A stretch of DNA of 64,000 nt from Artocarpus heterophyllus (taxonomy: Eukaryota > Streptophyta > Magnoliopsida > Rosales > Moraceae). Under the pieces are notes generated by a model. That model saw only the letters and a list, made by a program, of their open reading frames with translations. It ran no database searches and had not been told where the DNA came from. The translations under genes and the position numbers were made by a program. The stretch is from contig CM046353.1 in NCBI GenBank assembly GCA_025403435.1, forward strand, positions 25,146,259 to 25,210,258. Reading direction: 5' to 3'. Shown here piece after piece: positions 57,796-64,000 of this stretch; position 1 is the first letter of the stretch; the number at the start of each line of letters is the position of its first letter.

Positions 57796-58480
57796 CTATT
57801 GCCCCATGATGATCTCGAAATGACTCTTGTTGGTGGCCTCACTTTGTTGCAGGTTGTAAGAAAATTGTGCAACATCTAAAAGATTGGCCCAATCCCGTTG
57901 GTTGGCAATCACATAGTGTTGTAAGTAGAGCTCTAATAGAGCATTGATGTGTTCTGTCTGACCGTCGCTTTGGGGATGGAAGCTTGTTGAAAAGTTCAAG
58001 TTTGACCCTAGCATCTTGAACAGCTCCGTCCAGAACCTCCCAGTGAAATGAGGGTCTCGATCACTGATAATGCTTGTTGGGATGCCCCATAGCTTGACTA
58101 CATTGCGAAGAAATAGTCTAGTTGCCTCCTCTGTGGTGTAGTCAGTTGGCGCTGCAATAAAGGTTGAATACTTGCTAAACTTGTCCACCATGACCATGAT
58201 GCTTCCACACCCTTCAGACTTTGACAGGCAAGTGATGAAGTCCATAAAGACATCCTCCCATGGTCTTTTCGGAATGGGTAGTGGGTCAAGCATGCCCCCT
58301 GGTTGTTGCTGGACTTCCTTATCTTGTTGACAAATAAGGTAGGTCCTTACGTATTCCTCAACCCCATCTTGCATATTAGGTCAATAGTAGACAGACTTCA
58401 AGAGAGCAAGTGTGCGCCTCATACCTAGGTGGCCCACCCATAAGGAGTCATGACACTTCTTTACTAGTCATGACACTCCT
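57796..58480 (-). pseudogene. Gypsy-2 integrase core
   Basis: A 192-residue open frame (57796-58374, minus) holds the catalytic core. It starts after the zinc-binding region, whose pieces HLGMRRTLALLKSVYYWP and CQQDKE are read at about 58440-58310 across one stop. Catalytic triad: Asp in WEDVFMDFI, Asp in SIISDRDPHFTGRFW, Glu in SFHPQSDGQTEHIN. All three acidic residues are present, so the core is one of the best-preserved enzymes of the window. It would insert element DNA into the host chromosome. Confidence 0.9.
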
Positions 58481-59299
58481 TTACTAGTTATCTTTTTAAA
58501 TTGGCCCACTTTGGCACATACATACGGTTGCCTTTGGTGTAGAGGATGTCATCAGCTAGCCAAAACCTTTGGGTTTTTTCCTCATTCACCAAGGCAATAA
58601 GGCTTTGTGCTTGAGGGTCCACCTTTAGTCCCTCTTTGATTTTGCTTAATAGTGGGCTAGTAACTTGAGAAATGCTCGATAACTCTGCCTTTCGACTCAA
58701 TGCATTAGCTACGACATTCACTTTTCCTGGCTTGTACTCCATGACATGTCAAACTTGGCCAAGAAGTCCTGCCATCTAGCTTTTTTCGGACTGAGTTTCC
58801 TTTGAGTCTGGAAGTAGCTTGTTGCAATGTTGTTAGTCATGATCATGAACTTTGACCCAAGTAGATAATGGCGCCACACTCTAAGACAATGGATAATGGT
58901 TGTCATCTCTTTTTCTTGCACTATGTAGCGTCGCTCAGTCTCATTAAGCTTTTAGCTTTCATAAGCAATTAGGTGTCCCTCTTGCATGAGAACACCTCCA
59001 ATGACAAAATCAGAAGCATCCATGTGTACCTCATATGGTTTGGTGTGATCGGGTAGGCTAAGTATAGGCTCCTCACTAATTGCTTCCTTTAGGTCTTCAA
59101 AGGCCTCTTGACACTTCACCGTTTAGTCCCATTCCTTGTTCTTCTTGAGAAGGTCAGTTAGTAGGGTAGCCCTAGATGAATAGCTCCTGATAAAACGATG
59201 GTAGTAGTTTACTAGCCCAAGAAAGGATTGTAGCTCGGGCACATTCATTGGTGGCTCCTAAGTTTGGATAGCACGCACCTTGTTATCCTCTATCATTAG
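58481..59299 (-). pseudogene. Gypsy-2 RNase H and connection domain
   Basis: Minus strand. The connection starts after RT with [20 protein letters not shown] (about 59250-59190). The RNase H-like region is YEVHMDASDFVIGGVLMQ (catalytic Asp in MDAS, about 59035), LIAYESKKLNETERRY, and QEKEMTTIIHCLRVWRHYLL (58921-58860 region). A frameshift near 58740 separates LAKFDMSW from EYKPGKVNVVANALSRKAEL, the usual end of RNase H. The rest (58488-58742) is a linker to integrase. Short stops occur. Homology to gypsy RNase H is clear from these motifs. Confidence 0.85.
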
Positions 59300-59547
59300 C
59301 TAGCCGTCCCTGATCTTGTGCCCCAAAAAGACTACCTTCGGCTTGGCAAAGGAGCACTTCTCCTCGTTGATGCATAGTTCATTGTCCCGTAGCACCTTGA
59401 ACACCTCCCTTAAGTGTTGCACGTGCTCCTCCAAGGTCTTACTATACACCACTATGTCGTCCAAATAGACGACCTCGAATTGATCGAGATACAGGTGGAA
59501 CAGCTTGTTCATCAAAGTACAAAATGCTGCACGTGCATTAGTTAGTC
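59300..59547 (-). pseudogene. Gypsy-2 reverse transcriptase, C-terminal half
   Basis: From the Copia-F insertion point the minus strand reads LTNARAAFCTLMNKLF, then FEVVYLDDIVVYSKTLEEH with the catalytic YLDD motif, REVFKVLRDNELCINEEKC, and FLGHKIRDG. The frame is open over 71 residues (59300-59515) and beyond to the insertion. The N-terminal half, protease and gag lie outside the window on the far side of Copia-F. Confidence 0.9.
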
Positions 59548-61531
59548 TGTTGAAAAAAGAGTACGTAGCGGAATTTTAAAAAATTTTATATCAGAGTAAT
59601 TTTCAAAACACAAGTTTAACATGCTATATGTATAAATTAACTAGATCTTACTAACCTTTGTGTGCCGAGTAACCTCCGCAATTTGTGAAGAGAAATAACG
59701 TTCTAGAAGAGCCTCAACCAACTGGTCTTCTTTGCTATTCTCTATCCACGACCAGAGTGAGTGTGGGCTCATACGTACAGTTCTTCCACCGGTGACTATC
59801 CTTCCAACCAATCGAGAGAACCCAAAGCAAGTATTCGTGATTTGTGAACAAATGCTCTCAGGGAGTTTTCAGATTCTCACTTAGCAGAGTATCACTCTTA
59901 ATCTCTCAATTGATCTTAGTAACTTGTGAGAATCACTCCCTATTTATAGAGGTTGGTCCTAGGGTCAATCCTTATCAGATTAAGTCTCAAAACTCGGATC
60001 AGAATCAAATTTGGATCAATATTTGATAAGATCTGCGTGGAAACGCATGATCTTATCCTTCTCTGATCAGCAGGCCGAACATGTCCCGTCGGCAGGCTGA
60101 ACACGTCCGGCCTGCCAAATAAAAAATCTCACAAATCTTTTATTTTCCACCTGAGATTTTATAGGATAAAGTTTTAGTTTTAATTCAAATAACCTAATAG
60201 AGAAGTTATCTGATCAAAACAACTTTATCTAGATAATCTCTAAGAAAATAAATCAATTCCCAATAATTCTACAAGTTTATCTTGATCTAATTTATCCAAA
60301 ATTAAATCAACCGACAAACAGACAAGAATTATCCGATCCTTACAATTCAACAAGTTCATCTTGAATTAATTTTTTTATCACAAAATTAATTCAACAGATA
60401 AATAGACATGAATGATTTGATTCTTCCAAATTTTAACTAATTTGATAAATCCAACATAAGTCACCAATTATTGGAAAAGCACGCCATGTCATTACAGGAT
60501 GTTGTGAGCTAGCAAAGTGGACCAAATGGACCTATATAGTTCAAGCTCCCGATAATTATGAAACCCAATATCCTAGATATACATTTCATAATTGTCAACT
60601 CCAGCGCTACTCCACCAAAAGCTTGGAGCTGCACTCTCGAACTACATAGAATTACAAAGCCCGTATAGCTAAGTCTCCATGACATATCATAGTGTATCGT
60701 ATCCCCATATGATAATCCATAATCAGCTTAAGGACAAGTTCTGTCTTACCTTTCCGATTATTTTTATCTTACATTCCATTATCTCACCATCAGAAAACTT
60801 ATCATCCAAAGACAGTATACCATTCGGTTACACCTATGTATCCAAATGGTTGAGAGCTCCAGTTTTCTAATTACAGGATAACGCATATAAGAGGATATCA
60901 TTACTCCTAAAGAGGAGCTATGGATTCCATATCTATGAATAACAGGTCTACGCTATCAAGAAGTGGGTGTCACTATTAAGATGTGGGTGTCACCCTTTGG
61001 TACATCAAAAGACACAAGTCAAGATAATGGGCCCATTATTCATCTCAGGATTAAGATACAACACAAATGATTGTCTAATGTGAATCGATTTGCCGAGACA
61101 GAATTATTAATCCAAATCAATTCACTTTATGTCACGATCCAACACATCGTCACCTATCACAACGTGCCAATGTTTCTATTCATAGATTCCACCTCTGATG
61201 GTCAAGACAAACCATCTCCCAAAAGGGATATAGACAACATAACACTCTTTGCATGAATAAAGCGCCAACTTTATTCCCTCGATTACAGATCATATGATTT
61301 AGACCATCACCTTAAGAATCGTGTCTTCCGCATAATCTGTCCATCATATGCCCAATTCTTAAGGTTTAGACCGACAGTCTTAGACTATTGTTTGCTTAAC
61401 ATACATTCAACAAACATGAATGTAAAGAGGACATGATTTGGTATATAACTAATGAATAAATTCTTTATTGATAAAAATATCTCCAAAAACATATTACATT
61501 TTTACTCTTTATGGCATACATGTCTAACAAT
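59548..61531 (-). repeat. 3' LTR of Copia-F
   Basis: 1,984 bp, TGTTAGACATG at 61531 down to TTTTTTCAACA at 59548 (canonical CCAACA, one base off). TATA-like CTCTATAAATAGGG (minus) near 59937-59951. U3 palindromes at about 60065-60120. Confidence 0.9.
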
Positions 61532-61545
61532 CTCTCACTTGCACT
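61532..61545 (-). other. Polypurine tract of Copia-F
   Basis: Minus-strand AGTGCAAGTGAGAGAT next to the LTR start, matching 54991-55006 of Copia-E with one change. Confidence 0.8.
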
Positions 61546-62185
61546 AAGTGAGTAAATATGACAAATCTCGCATCCCCATAGCTTCCACATGCCTCACGAA
61601 GACTCTCCCAGTAAGTGTCTTCGTAAATGGATTAGCTTAACTGTCCTCTGACACGATCTTGCACACCGTGACATGCTCGCCCTCAACGAAGTCCTTTATC
61701 ACATGATACTTTCGATAAATATGCTTACTCTTCTTGTGAAATCTTGGTTCCTTAGCATTAGCTATCGCCGCACTGTTATCACAGTAAACTGATACCGCTT
61801 TATCCATACTAGGAACTACCTCAAGATCCCCAAGGAACTTGCGGAGCCACACTGCTTCTTTTGAAGCATCACTAGCTACCACATACTCGGCCTCCATCGT
61901 TGAATCTGAACTGCAATCTTGTTTAGCACTTCTCTAACTGATGGCACCGCTACCCAGAGTAAACACAAAACCCGAAGTCAATTTCCTAGAATCCAAACAA
62001 GATTGAAAATCTGCATCAGTGTATCCTAGAGGAGTCAAGTCCTCACCCGAATACACAAGCATATACCCTCGAGTCCTTCTCAGGTACTTGAAAATATGCT
62101 TTACCGCAACCCAATGGTTTGGTCTTGGATTCGCCTGAAATCGACCTACAATCCCGACTGCATAGCTAATATCAGTCATGTGCAA
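61546..62185 (-). pseudogene. Copia-F RNase H domain
   Basis: Minus strand. 61934-62185 encodes the RT-RNase H connection (DISYAVGIVGRFQANPRPNH, VKHIFKYLRRTRG, LGYTDADFQSCLDS with the first catalytic Asp, LTSGFVFTLGSGAIS). 61637-61897 encodes MEAEYVVASDASKEAVWLRK, YCDNSAAIANAKEPRF and KYHVIKDFVEGEHV. A stop lies between the two and another near 61630 (DS*ANPF where relatives have an uninterrupted frame). The C-terminus ends at the TAG complementary to 61546-61548. Catalytic acidic residues are still visible in pieces. Confidence 0.9.
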
Positions 62186-63060
62186 AGCATGGCATACATG
62201 AGACTACCCACTGTCAAAGCATGAGGCACCTTCTTCATGTATTCTCTTTCTTCATAAGACTTTGGAGAGTCTTTCTTATAAAGAGCAATTCCAGACCTAG
62301 ATGGTTGCCCACCTTTCTTAGAATCCAGCATTGTAAACCTCCTGAGAATTTTATCTATGTAGTCAGCCTGTGACAAAGCTATCATTTTGTTCTTCCTATC
62401 CTGAAAGATCTGGAAACCGAGAACAAAATTAGCCTCACCTAAGTCCTTTATGTCAAACTGCTTGATCAACCATAATTTGACTGATGACAATGCCCCAACG
62501 TCATTGCCTTTTAACAGAATGTCATCTACATAGAGTAGTAGAAAAACCACCTTCCCATCCTTAATATGTTTGTAAACACATGGTTCATCCACATTTTGTA
62601 AGAACCCATAAGTCTTGATCACCTGATCAAATCTTGTGTTCCGAGAACGAGAAGCCTACTTAAGTCCAAAAATTGACTTTAGTAGCTTACAAACCTTACC
62701 CTCTTGACCCGTGACCTTGAACCTATCTGGCTGTTACATATAAATGGACTCATCAAGATAGCCATTCAAAAAAGCCGTTTTGACATCCATCTGCCAAATC
62801 TGGTAGTCGAGAGCGGCAGCTATGGACAAGAGAATCCAAATGGACTTAAGCATGGCTATAGGCAAAAAGGTTTTCTCATAATCGATTCCTTCCTTTTGCG
62901 TATAACCCTTAGCTACCAATCGAGCCTTAAAGGTTTCGACCTTTCCATCAATTCCTCTTTTCCTCTTGTAGATCCACTTACACCCTATGGGTTTTACCCT
63001 TTTGGGAAGATCCACAAGCTCCCAGACCTGATTAGTCTCCATAGACTTCATCTCGTGTGT
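62186..63060 (-). pseudogene. Copia-F reverse transcriptase
   Basis: Minus strand. 62734-63051 (105 residues) begins MKSMETNQVWELVDLP and includes CKWIYKRKRGIDGKVETFKA, VAKGYTQKEGIDYEKTF, and QMDVKTAFLNGYLDESIYM with the first catalytic Asp. After a break (a stop replaces a residue in the EQPDRF-like segment, and frame noise runs to about 62640), 62176-62622 (148 residues) carries LLLYVDDILLKGND (YVDD catalytic motif), DLGEANFVLGFQI and SLMYAML. Of the copia RTs in the window it is the best preserved, with two main open frames and only a few lesions. Confidence 0.9.
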
Positions 63061-64000
63061 ATGGCCTCTGTCCAGAGTTTTGAATCAACATCCTCCATAG
63101 CTTCTGCGTAAGTATAAGGATCCCTATCATGTTCATCTAGTTCAGCCAAGAAGACCTACCCATTGAACATATACCTCTCAGGTTGACGCCCGATCCTCCC
63201 ACTATGCCAAAGCCCTTGAGGTTGTTGTTCAGGTTTGTTTGGTCTTTCTAAACTGATCGAAACTATTTCATTCGAAACCTTTAGAGTGATTAGATCACTC
63301 CTTAACTCCTCAAGCACCACTTTGCTTCGAGGTTTAAAGTCGTTCATGTAGCTATCCTCAAGGAAAGTTCATTAGTTGAAACCACGACTTTATTTTCCTT
63401 TGGGTTGTAAAAATAACCCCCTTTAGTCTCTTTTGGATATCCTACAAACACGCAAACTTCTAAACGTGCTTCCAACTTATTCGGATCCTTAAACAGGACA
63501 TGAGCCTGGACATCCCCATATGCGAATATGGTTTAAGGATGTCTTCCTACTCGTCTACAACTCATGAGGCAGTTTTAGGGACCGATTTTGAAGGTACATT
63601 GTTCAAAAGATAACATGCGGTTTGTAGTGCATATCCCCAAAAGGATAAGGGCAATGATGAATAACTTATCATGGACCTAATCATGTCCAACAAAGTCCTA
63701 TTTCTTCTCTCCGCTATGCTATTCTGCGGCGGAGTACCCGGTGTAGTCAAATGGGATAAAATCTCATTCTCTAATAAGTGTTCCAAGAACTCATCAGAAA
63801 GGTATTCCCCACCTCGATCCGATCAAAGTGCCTTTATGGGTCTACTCAATTGCTTTTCCACTTTAGCCTGAAACTCCCTGAACTTGTCAAAAGTTTGCTT
63901 TTGTGGTACATCAGGTACACATACCCATATCTTGAGTAATCGTCAATAAAAGTGACGAAGTACTCATACACTCCTCGTGCCCGAATGTTCATCGGTCCGC
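63061..64000 (-). pseudogene. Copia-F integrase (partial)
   Basis: Minus strand, entering from the window end. It starts with VYEYFVTFIDDYSRYGYVY, then GSFRLKWK-type text in a shifted frame, and the second catalytic Asp block in broken form (DRIEVGNTF frame). The open frame 63562-63786 contains [20 protein letters not shown] with the catalytic Glu, and [19 protein letters not shown]. After a break near 63560 the C-terminal part follows (GCPGSCPV..., KTKGGYFYNPKENKVVVST) and the proline-poor linker at 63156-63347 (DFKPRSKVVLEELRSDLITL). It is frameshifted in several places. Confidence 0.85.

Larger units (their letters stand above)
47617..59547 (-). mobile_element. Gypsy-2, chromodomain-type Ty3/gypsy element
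   Basis: Minus strand: the C-terminal half of RT, RNase H, integrase, chromodomain, polypurine tract (57156-57168), then a ~0.6-kb 3' LTR (57155 to 57001, continuing 48067 to 47617). The LTR begins TGTCATGCCC and ends CTCGTGACA. Copia-E is inserted in this LTR and Copia-F in the RT gene, so the 5' half lies outside the window. The chromodomain form (ILADRVIRRQGVPSY) resembles the Galadriel-type chromoviruses; that lineage call is from memory and tentative. Confidence 0.85.
59548..64000 (-). mobile_element. Copia-F, copia element running off the window
   Basis: Minus strand: integrase (from 64000), RT, RNase H, polypurine tract (61532-61545), 3' LTR (59548-61531). Its 5' part is outside the window. 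It is inserted in the Gypsy-2 RT gene; the flanking five bases on this side are TAGTC (59543-59547). In this copy integrase and RT both survive, unlike in the other copies. Confidence 0.9.

Noticed and set aside
60679..60870. Small protein with a SPSENL..SKD motif, seen also at 3051-3239 and 55544-55846
   Set aside because: At first it looked like a conserved small gene, since three copies exist. All lie at the same place in the copia LTR and are conserved only because the LTR is repeated; some copies have stops in it.

Overview
The window looks like pericentromeric or other heterochromatic DNA from a flowering plant, probably a eudicot. It is AT-rich and I found no intact host gene in 64 kb. 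Nearly every base I can assign belongs to LTR retrotransposons, and most of these are nested in one another. Two non-LTR exceptions stand out: a decayed CACTA-type (Transposase_24-like) gene at 11.2-13.15 kb, and a captured copy of the gibberellin-signalling F-box gene GID2/SLY1 inside a copia leader at 36.7-37.45 kb. Element names below are my own labels.

Layout. 1-1503: Copia-A (minus), cut in gag by Gypsy-1. 1504-11174: Gypsy-1 (minus, Tekay/Del-like), which has a 3' LTR holding a 2.03-kb solo copia LTR (2442-4473), a gag-protease-integrase tail lacking reverse transcriptase, a PBS and a truncated 5' LTR. 11175-13153: CACTA-like gene with a C-rich tract and a GTGAATAT satellite in a probable intron. 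13154-15075: 5'-truncated copia LTR (plus). 15076-18450: Copia-B (minus), deleted from gag to integrase. 18451-32610: a head-to-tail array of Athila-like gypsy units (three internal regions, three LTRs), all lacking RT and integrase, followed by an inverted LTR piece (32611-33128).

33192-33728 and 40044-40984 are Copia-D (plus, an LTR piece fused to integrase). It is split by Copia-C (33729-40043, minus), which carries the GID2/SLY1 fragment. 40985-44988: Gypsy-3 (minus), a long LTR plus an uncharacterised internal piece. 44989-46039: a Gypsy-1-family LTR fragment (plus). 46040-47616: a truncated copia LTR (plus). 47617-59547: Gypsy-2 (minus, chromodomain-bearing), whose 3' LTR is split by the almost complete Copia-E (48068-57000, plus) and whose RT is split by Copia-F (59548 to beyond the window end, minus).

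The copia copies A-F and the loose copia LTRs form one family. It has LTRs of about 2 kb (TGTTAGAC...CCAACA), an initiator-Met-tRNA-type PBS, an unusually long leader of about 1.6 kb, and clusters of a near-palindromic TCGGC-xTGCCGA motif in both U3 and leader. Each copy is broken differently, so none seen here could move by itself. All genes work, or once worked, in retrotransposition: Gag particle, protease, integrase, RT/RNase H. The only recognisable link to host biology is the captured F-box sequence, which sits in sense orientation downstream of a copia LTR promoter.
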